The position numbers and the translations under genes were made by a program. Positions 8,556 to 16,605 of a DNA stretch of 64,000 bases are shown here, in pieces. The stretch spans positions 186,001 through 250,000 of the forward strand of contig CAWJYN010000003.1 in NCBI GenBank assembly GCA_963847145.1, in the 5' to 3' direction. A model generated the notes under the pieces. The model saw nothing but the letters and a program-made list of their open reading frames with translations. It was not told where the DNA came from and did not search any database. This DNA is from JABFRJ01 sp963847145. Its GTDB lineage: Bacteria; Pseudomonadota; Alphaproteobacteria; Rhizobiales; Hyphomicrobiaceae. How positions within the stretch are numbered: the stretch's first letter is position 1; each line of letters starts with the position of its first letter.

Positions 8556-9491
8556 ATGCTGACTGAAAGCGCGCGCGGAGTTTATGTAATCGCCGCGACG
8601 CCATTCCATGAGGATGGCCGGATTGATCAGGCTTCGACCGACCGCATGGTGGACTTCTACCGCGGTTGCGGGGTTACCGGGCTGACCATTCTTGGCATGA
8701 TGGGCGAAGCGCCGAAGCTGGAGACCGCAGAAGCTATCGCGTTTTCCGCGCAGGTGGTGCGGCGTGCGGGTCGGCTGCCGGTGATTGTCGGCGTGTCGGC
8801 AGCGGGGTTTGCGGCCATGCGGGCGTTGTCGCTGGCGGTGATGGAGGCGGGCGCGGCGGGGGTGATGATTGCGCCGCCGGTGACGGTGCGAACCGATGAT
8901 CAGGTGGCTGGGTACTACGATCAGTGCGTTGCAGCCATCGGCGCGGATGTGCCGTTTGTGATCCAGGACTATCCGCTGGCCAGTGGCGTGGTGATGGCGC
9001 CGTCCGTAATCCGCCGGATTGTTATGGCGCATGCGAGCTGCAAGATGCTCAAGCACGAGGATTGGCCAGGGCTCGAAAAGATCAGCACAGTGCGCGGCTA
9101 TGAGCGCGACGGCAGCATGCGGCCCATTTCGATTTTGACCGGCAATGGCGGGCTATTCGTCGACTTTGAAATGGAGCGCGGGGCGGACGGCGCCATGACG
9201 GGGTATGCGTTTCCAGACATGCTGGCGGAGGTGATCAGACTGCAGGATGCTGGCCAACGCGACAAGGCGCACGATCTGTTCGACGCGCATCTGCCGTTGT
9301 TGCGTTACGAACAGCAGCCGGGCGCGGGCCTTGCCGTGCGAAAGTACGTTCTTATGAAGCGCGGCGCAATTGCGTCGGACGCGCAGCGAGCGCCGGCCTC
9401 GACGATGTCGGCTGCGGCGCGGGCCGAAGTCGATTATCTGCTGCGGCGACTGGCTGCGCATGACACGCGGGCGGTTGGGTTGGTGGGGTGA
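8556..9491 (+). CDS. Dihydrodipicolinate-synthase/N-acetylneuraminate-lyase family aldolase
   Basis: The protein has 311 residues with the DapA TIM-barrel pattern. The expected Schiff-base lysine is Lys166 in KMLKHEDWPG and the proton-relay tyrosine is Tyr139 in VIQDYP. The pyruvate-carboxylate site is GMMGE rather than the usual GTTGE, which argues against a true DapA. ATG at 8556 was chosen for its GGAAAGG and because homology starts there; the frame from 8502 adds an implausible leader. It lies divergent to the ABC operon and convergent with hydantoinase, so it may act on a breakdown product of the imported compound. Confidence 0.8.
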   Translation: MLTESARGVYVIAATPFHEDGRIDQASTDRMVDFYRGCGVTGLTILGMMGEAPKLETAEAIAFSAQVVRRAGRLPVIVGVSAAGFAAMRALSLAVMEAGAAGVMIAPPVTVRTDDQVAGYYDQCVAAIGADVPFVIQDYPLASGVVMAPSVIRRIVMAHASCKMLKHEDWPGLEKISTVRGYERDGSMRPISILTGNGGLFVDFEMERGADGAMTGYAFPDMLAEVIRLQDAGQRDKAHDLFDAHLPLLRYEQQPGAGLAVRKYVLMKRGAIASDAQRAPASTMSAAARAEVDYLLRRLAAHDTRAVGLVG

Positions 9492-9497
9492 GCGAGA

Positions 9498-10958
9498 CTA
9501 AACAATTTTCGCGCCGAGTTTGGTGGCGAGGACGGCGTCTGGTGTTGTGCGGCCGGTAGGTTCAGCGGCCGCGCCGCCGCTGCGGGGCAGAAACTGTCCG
9601 GAGCCCGGTTTAGCATTGAGGGTGCCGTTGTCGATGATGACTTCGCCGCGGCGGAGAACGGTGACCGGCCAGCCCCTCACTTTGCGTCCGGCGTAGGGCG
9701 TATAACCGGTGCGGTCATGGATCAGCTGGTCGGTCAGCGTGACCTCGGCGGCGGGATTCCAGATGGCGAGATCGGCATCCGCACCAATCGCTATGGACCC
9801 TTTGCGGGGGTGCAAGTTGTAGATCTTGGCTGGCGCGGTGGCGGTCAGCTCCACGAATTTGTGCAGTCCTAAACGGCCTTTCGAGACCATCGCGTCGAAC
9901 AGTAACGGCATGCGCACTTCGAGCCCGGGCAGCCCGTTGGCGATCTGCTTGAAGTTGGGCTCAGGGCCGGCCTTCAGCTTGCCCGTCGCGTCGTAGGCAT
10001 AGGGCGCGTGGTCCGACGAGATTGTCTGCAAATCGCCGAGCGATAGCGCGTGCCACAGCGCGTCCTGGTCGGCCACATCGCGCGGCGGTGGTGAGCACAT
10101 CCACTTGGCACCCTCGGCGCCGGGCTTGTCGATGTCGGCGGCCGTGAGGAACAGATATTGCGGGCAGGTTTCGGCGAACACTTTCACCCCGCGCGCGCGT
10201 GCCGCGCGGATCGCCGCGATGCCTTCGATGGTCGAGACATGAAAAATCATGATCGGTTGATCGAGCAATTCGGCGCAGATTATAAGGCGATTGATCGCTT
10301 CTGCCTCGGAGCCGCGTGGATGGCTCAGCGCGTGGAACTTCGGCGCGGTATGCCCCGCTTCGATCAGCCGCCGGCCCATCCAGGCGATCATGCCGTGGTT
10401 CTCGGCGTGCACACAGACCAGTGTGCCAGCGCGGCGGGCGGCCAGCAGCACGTCCAGCAGCTTCTCGTCTTCGACCTTGAGGCGATCGTAGGTCATAAAC
10501 AGCTTGATCGAGCCGTGACCTTCCTTGGCGAGGGCGGGAATGTCTTCGTTGAGTGTCACCTCGGTCGGATCGGCGACGATCATATGGAACGTAAAGTCGA
10601 CGATTGCGCCCTTGGCCGCGAGCGCCATGTAGTCATCGACGACGGCGCGCAAGCGCATACCGACGTGCTGGGCGGCAAAGGGAATGACTGTGGTTGTGCC
10701 GCCAAAGGCTGCTGAGGCGGTGGCGCTTTCGAAGGTGTCTGCGTTCATGATGCCGGCCGCTGAGAGCTGTTCGATATGGCAATGGCTATCGACACCGCCC
10801 GGCAACACCAGATGGCCGCGGGCATCGATGTCGTGGTGGCTTTTGCCGAGGCCTTCGCCAATCGCCTTGATGATGCCGTCGGAGATCGCCACGTCGGCGA
10901 CGAAGTCGTCGGTGGCAGTGGCCACGCGCCCGCCCCGGATCACGCAATCGTACGTCAT
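9498..10958 (-). CDS. hydA: Dihydropyrimidinase / D-hydantoinase
   Basis: This amidohydrolase opens hydantoin or dihydropyrimidine rings to N-carbamoyl amino acids. Metal ligands are visible as His59 and His61 in DSHCHIEQ, the carboxylated-type lysine Lys152 in GSIKLFMTYD, His184 in VCVHAENHG, His240 in IFHVSTIEG and the aspartate of SSDHAPY. The 486-residue length is normal. ATG at 10958 begins MTYDCVIRGGRV; the frame to 11024 adds a non-homologous leader. With the carbamoylase and racemase it gives the complete set for converting 5-substituted hydantoins to D-amino acids. Confidence 0.92.
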   Translation of the reverse strand: MTYDCVIRGGRVATATDDFVADVAISDGIIKAIGEGLGKSHHDIDARGHLVLPGGVDSHCHIEQLSAAGIMNADTFESATASAAFGGTTTVIPFAAQHVGMRLRAVVDDYMALAAKGAIVDFTFHMIVADPTEVTLNEDIPALAKEGHGSIKLFMTYDRLKVEDEKLLDVLLAARRAGTLVCVHAENHGMIAWMGRRLIEAGHTAPKFHALSHPRGSEAEAINRLIICAELLDQPIMIFHVSTIEGIAAIRAARARGVKVFAETCPQYLFLTAADIDKPGAEGAKWMCSPPPRDVADQDALWHALSLGDLQTISSDHAPYAYDATGKLKAGPEPNFKQIANGLPGLEVRMPLLFDAMVSKGRLGLHKFVELTATAPAKIYNLHPRKGSIAIGADADLAIWNPAAEVTLTDQLIHDRTGYTPYAGRKVRGWPVTVLRRGEVIIDNGTLNAKPGSGQFLPRSGGAAAEPTGRTTPDAVLATKLGAKIV

Positions 10959-11042
10959 GGTGCCTCGTTGGCTTGTCAGAGGGATGTTGCCGGGGAATGA
11001 TAGGGTCAGCGTTCCCAATCGCAAAGCATCGGATTATCTTCC

Positions 11043-11708
11043 ATGGTTTCCCAGCGCCCTAAGATTCTGGTCATAAACCCGAATTCGAACGAGGACGTGA
11101 CGCGCGGCTTGGATGAGGCGCTGGCGGCGATCCGGTTTGCAGGTGGCCCGGAGATCGTTTGCCGGACGCTGACCACCGGGCCGCTTGGCATCGAGACGCA
11201 GGAGCATGTGGAGAGCGTCGCGCTGCCGTTGCAACGGATGATCAAGGGTGCTCCTGATGTGGCTGCCTTCGTGATCGCCTGCTATTCTGACCCTGGGCTG
11301 CATGTCTGCCGTGAGGCGACCAGCAAGCCGGTGTTCGGCATCAACGAGGCGGGCGTGCTAACGGCGCTGGCGCGGGGCGAGCGGTTCGGCGTCATCGCCA
11401 TCAAACAGCGCTCCATCCGCCGCCACGTGCGCTATATGCGGCAGATGGGATTGCTCGACCGCCTTGCCGGCGAACGGCCACTGGACATGAGTGTCGCTGA
11501 GACTGCAACGGGCGCGCGCACCTTGGACAAGATGATCGAGCTCGGCCGCGCGCTGCGCGATCAGGACGGTGCCGACGTGATCGTCATGGGCTGCGCCGGT
11601 ATGGCGCGGCATCGAGGACCGCTGGAGGCCGCGCTCGGCGTGCCGGTGATCGATCCCACGCAAGCCGCTGTGGCGATGGCGCTCGGGGCGGTGGTGTTTG
11701 CCGACTAA
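11043..11708 (+). CDS. hyuE: Hydantoin racemase (Asp/Glu/hydantoin racemase family)
   Basis: This 221-residue cofactor-independent racemase has the start KILVINPNSNEDVT. Two catalytic cysteines are placed as in the family, Cys80 in VIACYSDPG and Cys184 in VMGCAGMARH. It would interconvert L- and D-hydantoins so that the stereospecific hydantoinase and D-carbamoylase can use both. It is divergent from the hydantoinase with 84 bp between them, so both promoters probably lie in that gap. Racemization of another small acid cannot be excluded, but the cluster favours hydantoins. Confidence 0.87.
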   Translation: MVSQRPKILVINPNSNEDVTRGLDEALAAIRFAGGPEIVCRTLTTGPLGIETQEHVESVALPLQRMIKGAPDVAAFVIACYSDPGLHVCREATSKPVFGINEAGVLTALARGERFGVIAIKQRSIRRHVRYMRQMGLLDRLAGERPLDMSVAETATGARTLDKMIELGRALRDQDGADVIVMGCAGMARHRGPLEAALGVPVIDPTQAAVAMALGAVVFAD

Positions 11709-11717
11709 GGCCTGCGA

Positions 11718-12128
11718 TTATGCTACTGCCAGCAGCGCCGCCATAACCGGGCGGCCTTCGGCGAGCAGCACGTTGTACGTGCGGGCGGCGGCGCCGGTGT
11801 CCATCACGTCGAGGCCGATGCGGCGTTCACTGAAGGCAGCCCGCAGGCGAGCTTCCGGGAAGATCTGTCTGGCGCCAGTCCCAAGCAACAGAAACTGTGG
11901 CTCTTCGAGACGGTCGAGGACCGCGCGCAAAGGGGCGTCGAAATCCGGCGGGGAGAGCAGTGACGCGATCGACCACGCATGCATGCCATCGGCGAGCACC
12001 AGCAGTGCCCCACGATGGCTCATGCCGGCAAAGCGGAAGCCGCCATTTCCGTAAGCGTCGATCGGGGCACGCTGCGGCACGAACCCATCAAAGCGGGCAG
12101 GTGGCGCCGATTTGCCAGCGTCCGCCAT
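11718..12128 (-). CDS. Mth938-like domain protein (DUF498/NDUFAF3 family)
   Basis: This 136-residue protein has the Mth938 fold signature, including FVPQRAPIDAYGNGGFRF near the start and FLLLGTGARQIFPEA in the middle. Relatives include the mitochondrial complex I assembly factor NDUFAF3. In alphaproteobacteria the gene commonly follows secF, as here with a 5-bp gap, so it is probably co-transcribed with the Sec genes. Its molecular function is not settled. Confidence 0.85.
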   Translation of the reverse strand: MADAGKSAPPARFDGFVPQRAPIDAYGNGGFRFAGMSHRGALLVLADGMHAWSIASLLSPPDFDAPLRAVLDRLEEPQFLLLGTGARQIFPEARLRAAFSERRIGLDVMDTGAAARTYNVLLAEGRPVMAALLAVA

Positions 12129-12133
12129 GACGT

Positions 12134-13105
12134 TCAGGCCTTCGCTTTGCCGGACGCAGATTTGCCCGGCGCGCTCTTGTCAGCCACTTCCGACTTACCC
12201 TGAACCGTGTCGCGATTGACACCCAACCACAGCAGAAACGGTGCCGCCACAAAGATCGACGAATAGGTGCCGATGAAGATGCCGAACAGCATGGCGAACG
12301 AGAAGCCATGGATTGCTTCGGTGCCGAACAGATAGAGCGCGAGCACGGACACGGCGGTCACCGACGAGGTCATGATGGTGCGCGACAACGTCTCGTTGAT
12401 GGAGAGGTCGAGCAACTGCTCGAAGTCCATCTTCTTATACTTGCGCATATTCTCGCGGATGCGGTCGAACACCACGACCGTGTCGTTGATCGAGTAGCCA
12501 GCCAACGTCAAAAGCGCAGCCACGGTCGCCAGATCGAATTCGTACCAGAGCAGCGAGAACATGCCGGTGGTGATGAACACGTCGTGTATCAGTGCGATAA
12601 CGCCAGCGACGGCAAACTGCCACTCGAAGCGGAACCAGACATAGATCAACACGCCGAGGATGGCGGCGATGACGGCCTTGATGCCGGTCGACTTCAATTC
12701 TGCCGATACCGTTGGTCCGACAGTCTCAGAACGGCGGATCGTCACGCTATCGCCGAGGGCTGCTTTCACCTTCGCGCCGGCTGCCGCCTGCGCCTGCTCG
12801 TCACCCTGCTCGCCGATGCGGATCAGGGCTTCATTGCCCTTGCCGATGCCCTGCACCTGCACGTCGCCGAGACCGAGCTTGTTCAGCTTATCGCGCAAGG
12901 GGCCGATTTCGAGGGCGCCAGTGTTGGCTTGCACCTCGATCAGCGTGCCACCCTTGAAGTCGACGCCGTAGTTGAGACCGCGCTGATAGAGCAGCAACGC
13001 GGCGCCCAGGGCCAGCCCCCAAGAGATGCCGACAAATATACGCCGCCACGCGATTATCTTAAAGCGCGTGTTGTGGGGGAAGAAGTCGATGCCTTTGAAG
13101 AACAT
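12134..13105 (-). CDS. secF: Protein translocase subunit SecF
   Basis: SecF is an inner-membrane partner of SecD that uses the proton gradient to help pull proteins through SecYEG. This 323-residue copy has the GVDFKGGTLIEV segment after the first helix, a periplasmic domain, and the conserved membrane block containing GYSINDTVVVFDRIREN. A charged Ser/Lys/Ala tail follows. It is encoded 91 bp after secD and 5 bp before the Mth938-like gene. Confidence 0.96.
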   Translation of the reverse strand: MFFKGIDFFPHNTRFKIIAWRRIFVGISWGLALGAALLLYQRGLNYGVDFKGGTLIEVQANTGALEIGPLRDKLNKLGLGDVQVQGIGKGNEALIRIGEQGDEQAQAAAGAKVKAALGDSVTIRRSETVGPTVSAELKSTGIKAVIAAILGVLIYVWFRFEWQFAVAGVIALIHDVFITTGMFSLLWYEFDLATVAALLTLAGYSINDTVVVFDRIRENMRKYKKMDFEQLLDLSINETLSRTIMTSSVTAVSVLALYLFGTEAIHGFSFAMLFGIFIGTYSSIFVAAPFLLWLGVNRDTVQGKSEVADKSAPGKSASGKAKA

Positions 13106-13196
13106 GGGACGGCCTTTAGAGTGTCAGTCGGCAGTGGACTATCGAACTGATCAGAGGTGCCGATAACGAGGCTGAACTACTGACCACTGACGCATT

Positions 13197-14813
13197 TTAA
13201 AGAGGTGCCGGAACGGCGCGGCGATCTTGCATCTGGATCCACCATGAGGCGAGCATGCGTGATACGGTGAACGCGGTGAACACCGTCGTCAGAATGCCGA
13301 GGGTCAACGTAACCGCAAAGCCTTTGATCGGACCGGAGCCGAGCGCGAACATCAGCAAACCGGCGATGAATGTCGTTAGCTGGCTGTCGATGATCGTCCC
13401 GTAGGCGCGGGTGAAGCCGGCGTCGATGGCGGCCAGCGTTGTCTTGCCGTTGCGCAATTCCTCGCGGATGCGTTCGTAGATCAGCACGTTGGCGTCCACC
13501 GCCATACCGATCGTCAGCACCACGCCGGCGATGCCAGGCAAAGTCATGGTCGAGCCCAACAGCGACATCAGTGCGAGCACCAGCACAACGTGCAACGCTG
13601 CGCCGATGACGGCGAACACGCCGAATAAGCCATAGGCGCCGATCATGAAGGTGGCGACGCCCAGCAGGCCAATGATGCCGGCGCGTTTGCCTTGGTCGAT
13701 TGAGTCCTGTCCCAGGCTGGCGCCGACCACGCGCTCTTCCTCGATAGTCAGCTTGGCAGGGAGCGAGCCGGATTTCAGCAAGGTCGACTGACGGGTCACC
13801 TCTTCAAAGGTGAAGTTGCCGGAGATCTGGCCGGTGCCGCCAAGGATCTGATCGCGGATAACTGGCGCGGAGATTACTTTACCGTCAAGCACAATGGCGA
13901 AGCGGCGGCCGACGTTTTCCTGTGTGACGCGGCCAAAGATGCGCGCACCTTGGGTCTTGAAGCGGAAATTAATGACCGGCTCATTGGTGCGGCTGTCACG
14001 GCCGGGGTCGGCACTGTCGAGATCGGCACCCGACAGGATTGGGCGCGCCTCAAGCAACTCCTCGGGTGGCTGTTTGTCCGTCGACGGCACCAGCATGTAG
14101 CCGGTGGGGATGCGGGTTTGCTTGGCCTCTTCGGCCGACATGGTCGGATGTACCAGATGGAACGTCATCTTGGCCGCTTGCCGCAGTTTCTGGCGGATTT
14201 CGTCGAGTTCTTTCTCGGTTTCCACGCCTGGCTGCTGGACCAGAATGCGGTTGCCGCCCTGCCGCTGTACGGCGACTTCCTTGGTGCCGTCCGGATCGAG
14301 CCGCTTGCGGATCACTTCGATAGCGGCGCCGATGGCCTGGGTGGCGCGCTCGGCGAGTGCGGGCTCCGTTGGCGTTACGGTAATGATGTCGGCGCCCGTT
14401 GCTTTGACCTCTAGGTCCTGCACCGATGTGCCGGTGATCGCGTTACCGACGGTCTGGATCATCTTTTTCAGCGCCACCAAGGCGGCGTCAAGATCGGCTG
14501 GATTGTTTACACGGACCGTTACCGCACCCGCCTGCACGACGGGCGGATTGAAGCCCAGCTTGGCTTCGCGCAGGCGCTTCCTCACATCGTCCTGGATGCT
14601 TAGGAACCAGTCCTTGCGCAGCTCATCGACGTCGATCTTGGTCAGCAGATGGGCGCCACCGCGCAGATCGAGACCAAGCCCGAATTTGTTCTTGGCAAAA
14701 CCCGGAAGGGCATCATAGCGCGCCTGTGACAGCATGTTGGGGATCGTCAGCAAGATGCCCAGCAGACAGACCGCCAAGGTCGTGATCGTTTTCCAGCGCG
14801 AAAAATACAGCAT
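13197..14813 (-). CDS. secD: Protein translocase subunit SecD
   Basis: This 538-residue SecD has the N-terminal helix, the GLGLDLRGGAHLL motif, a large periplasmic P1 region, and the membrane domain with VLTIGMAVDANVLIYERIREE, which carries the proton-relay aspartate. It works with SecF and YajC at the SecYEG channel. The gene lies 44 bp after yajC on the same strand. Length and motifs are normal. Confidence 0.96.
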   Translation of the reverse strand: MLYFSRWKTITTLAVCLLGILLTIPNMLSQARYDALPGFAKNKFGLGLDLRGGAHLLTKIDVDELRKDWFLSIQDDVRKRLREAKLGFNPPVVQAGAVTVRVNNPADLDAALVALKKMIQTVGNAITGTSVQDLEVKATGADIITVTPTEPALAERATQAIGAAIEVIRKRLDPDGTKEVAVQRQGGNRILVQQPGVETEKELDEIRQKLRQAAKMTFHLVHPTMSAEEAKQTRIPTGYMLVPSTDKQPPEELLEARPILSGADLDSADPGRDSRTNEPVINFRFKTQGARIFGRVTQENVGRRFAIVLDGKVISAPVIRDQILGGTGQISGNFTFEEVTRQSTLLKSGSLPAKLTIEEERVVGASLGQDSIDQGKRAGIIGLLGVATFMIGAYGLFGVFAVIGAALHVVLVLALMSLLGSTMTLPGIAGVVLTIGMAVDANVLIYERIREELRNGKTTLAAIDAGFTRAYGTIIDSQLTTFIAGLLMFALGSGPIKGFAVTLTLGILTTVFTAFTVSRMLASWWIQMQDRRAVPAPL

Positions 14814-14857
14814 CGGATTCTCTGTCAGTTATTCGGAGGCGGCAGCGCGGCGCGGGT

Positions 14858-15190
14858 TCAGCCGGCGTCTTTGGCCGGCTCGGGCTTATTGCGCACGTCG
14901 GACACGGCCGAGCGGATGACTGTGACAGTGGTACCCTTGGCGATTTCGACGTCGATCTCGGGATCGCCGTCGCGAACCCGGCTGACCTTGCCCAGGATGC
15001 CGCCCGCCAGGATCACGTTGTCGCCTTTTTTGAGCTTGGAGACGGTTTCCCGGTGCTCCTTGGCCTTTTGTTGCTGGGGGCGGATCAACAGGAAATAGAA
15101 GATCGCGAACATCAGCGCGATGGGTACCATCTGCAGCAGCGTCTCGGCACCGCCACCGGCGGCCTGGGCATAGGCTGGGGTAATGAACAT
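14858..15190 (-). CDS. yajC: Preprotein translocase subunit YajC
   Basis: This 110-residue protein has a short N-terminal region, one membrane helix (PIALMFAIFYFLLIRPQQQK) and the cytoplasmic segment with LKKGDNVILAGGILGKVSRV, all characteristic of YajC. It associates with SecDF. It is the first gene of the yajC-secD-secF-Mth938 unit. The leader between its likely promoter (15421-15448) and ATG is about 230 bp. Confidence 0.94.
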   Translation of the reverse strand: MFITPAYAQAAGGGAETLLQMVPIALMFAIFYFLLIRPQQQKAKEHRETVSKLKKGDNVILAGGILGKVSRVRDGDPEIDVEIAKGTTVTVIRSAVSDVRNKPEPAKDAG

Positions 15191-15561
15191 TGCGGCGAAG
15201 GTCCCTGACGTCGGTGCGGGTTTGAAAATGGGGCTGGAACGGCGGGACGGGCCCGACGCTGACTAAGGTACCCCGGACACTGGGCCTGTCGCCCGGCGTT
15301 CCGGCAGCCATTTAGGCGGCTTGGGACCCGCCGACAAGCTTTCACGACAAAGTTTTGCGCGGCGCGAATGCCGGCATCAAACCCGTCCGAAATACCGCCG
15401 CGAACGCCCAGTCGGCTGGGACTATAGGGTTAAGCCCACCAATTGCAACGGACGACCCAACTCTTGGCCCGGGTAGTATCGACGCGGGGTGACAGTCCCT
15501 GGATCGCATCCTAAGTTCTAGCTCTCGAACGTTTTCAACGCCCTATCCGCTGGAGCCGACC
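15191..15561. other. Intergenic region between yajC and the rhodanese gene
   Basis: This 371-bp divergent spacer has no supported gene. Apart from the candidate leftward promoter at 15421-15448, no strong hairpin, repeat or riboswitch-like structure was recognised. A short reading frame on the minus strand is a poor gene candidate. Confidence 0.5.
15421..15448 (-). promoter_or_regulatory. Candidate sigma-70-type promoter for yajC-secDF
   Basis: Read on the minus strand, TTGCAA (15448-15443) is followed after 16 bp by TATAGT (15426-15421). This is a plausible -35/-10 pair about 230 bp upstream of yajC. The match is by eye only. Confidence 0.35.
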
Positions 15562-15972
15562 ATGCCGCAGAACATTTCACTGACATCGAAAGCCATGGTC
15601 GACGCCGCACGTGCGCAGATTACCGAACACTCCGCTGCCGATATGATCGCCAAAGCCGGCGACCCAAACGTCGTTCTGGTGGATATCCGTGATCCGCGCG
15701 AGTTGGAACGCGACGGGCGCATCCCGGGTGCCTTCCATGCGACCCGGGGTATGCTGGAATTCTGGATTGATCCTACGAGCCCCTACTACAAGCCCATCTT
15801 TGGCGAGGACAAAAAGTTCGTGTTCTTCTGCGCCGGCGGCATGCGTTCGGTGTTGGCGGCCAAAACTGCACAGGACATGGGTCTTAAACCCGTCGCGCAC
15901 ATGATTGGCGGCTTTGGCGCCTGGAAAGCCGCTGGCGGCACCATCGAGACCGGGCCGAAGGCAAAGGGTTGA
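15562..15972 (+). CDS. Rhodanese-like domain protein
   Basis: This single-domain rhodanese has 136 residues. The VVLVDIRDPRELERDG segment and the active-site loop FFCAGGMRSVLAA, with the catalytic cysteine, are visible, followed by HMIGGFGAWKAAGG. Such proteins carry a persulfide sulfur. No signal peptide is seen, so it is probably cytoplasmic. The active-site loop ends GGMRS, typical of single-domain forms. It is monocistronic, divergent from yajC. The sulfur acceptor is unknown. Confidence 0.88.
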   Translation: MPQNISLTSKAMVDAARAQITEHSAADMIAKAGDPNVVLVDIRDPRELERDGRIPGAFHATRGMLEFWIDPTSPYYKPIFGEDKKFVFFCAGGMRSVLAAKTAQDMGLKPVAHMIGGFGAWKAAGGTIETGPKAKG

Positions 15973-16066
15973 GGCATTGCGCCAATCAATAGAGGCCGGA
16001 CGCCGGCATGCTCAAGACATGCGGCATCCGGCCCATCAGGTGCGCAACCGTTCGGTTGGTCCTGGC

Positions 16067-16327
16067 TCAATAGTAACTGCACACGCGGCGATGGTAACGA
16101 TGGCTCCACCAGCAGCGCGGACCGTAGGACGGTGCGCCGAGGTAGAAGGCAAATCCGGGCCGGTAATGGTGGCGGCCGCGCCACGTCACGGGGGTCGCGT
16201 CGGCGGCCGGGTCGGTTACAGCCGCGAGGGGCGCAACCTGAATGGAAGCCGCTTCAGCGCGGTTACCTGTGAGACTGGCAGTGAATGCAGCCGCCGCGAG
16301 GCAGCCGAGCAACAGAGAACGTTTCAT
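16067..16327 (-). CDS. Small secreted protein rich in Tyr, His and Arg
   Basis: The protein has 86 residues: a clear signal peptide (KRSLLLGCLAAAAFTASL up to about AEA) and a short mature part with HHYRPGFAFYLGAP and a C-terminus CWWSHRYHRRVCSYY holding a Cys pair. Small secreted proteins of this composition are common in Hyphomicrobiales and lack a known function. A metal- or surface-binding role is only a guess. The region upstream (16328-16605) shows no further gene. Confidence 0.6.
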   Translation of the reverse strand: MKRSLLLGCLAAAAFTASLTGNRAEAASIQVAPLAAVTDPAADATPVTWRGRHHYRPGFAFYLGAPSYGPRCWWSHRYHRRVCSYY

Positions 16328-16605
16328 CGCCTTAGTCCTTCCTGGTTGATTGACTGTATCGGTGCCTTCTTTAGTGAGAGGCCGCTCCGGATTGCCGTCC
16401 GAACTTCAGCGCAAGCGTGTGACGGCGCACGGCGCTTAACGCCGACAATGCCGGGACGATGGCCCCATTGAGCCAGCGCCGCCATTGTTGTTTTTCCCGC
16501 ATGCCACCAAGCGCCTGAACGGCAAATGAATTTGAGTGCAGTCGCCACTCGAAACAGTGCTGTTCCAAAGTGCCAACTCTTGTCTCGGCGCGCCACCGTC
16601 AGCAC

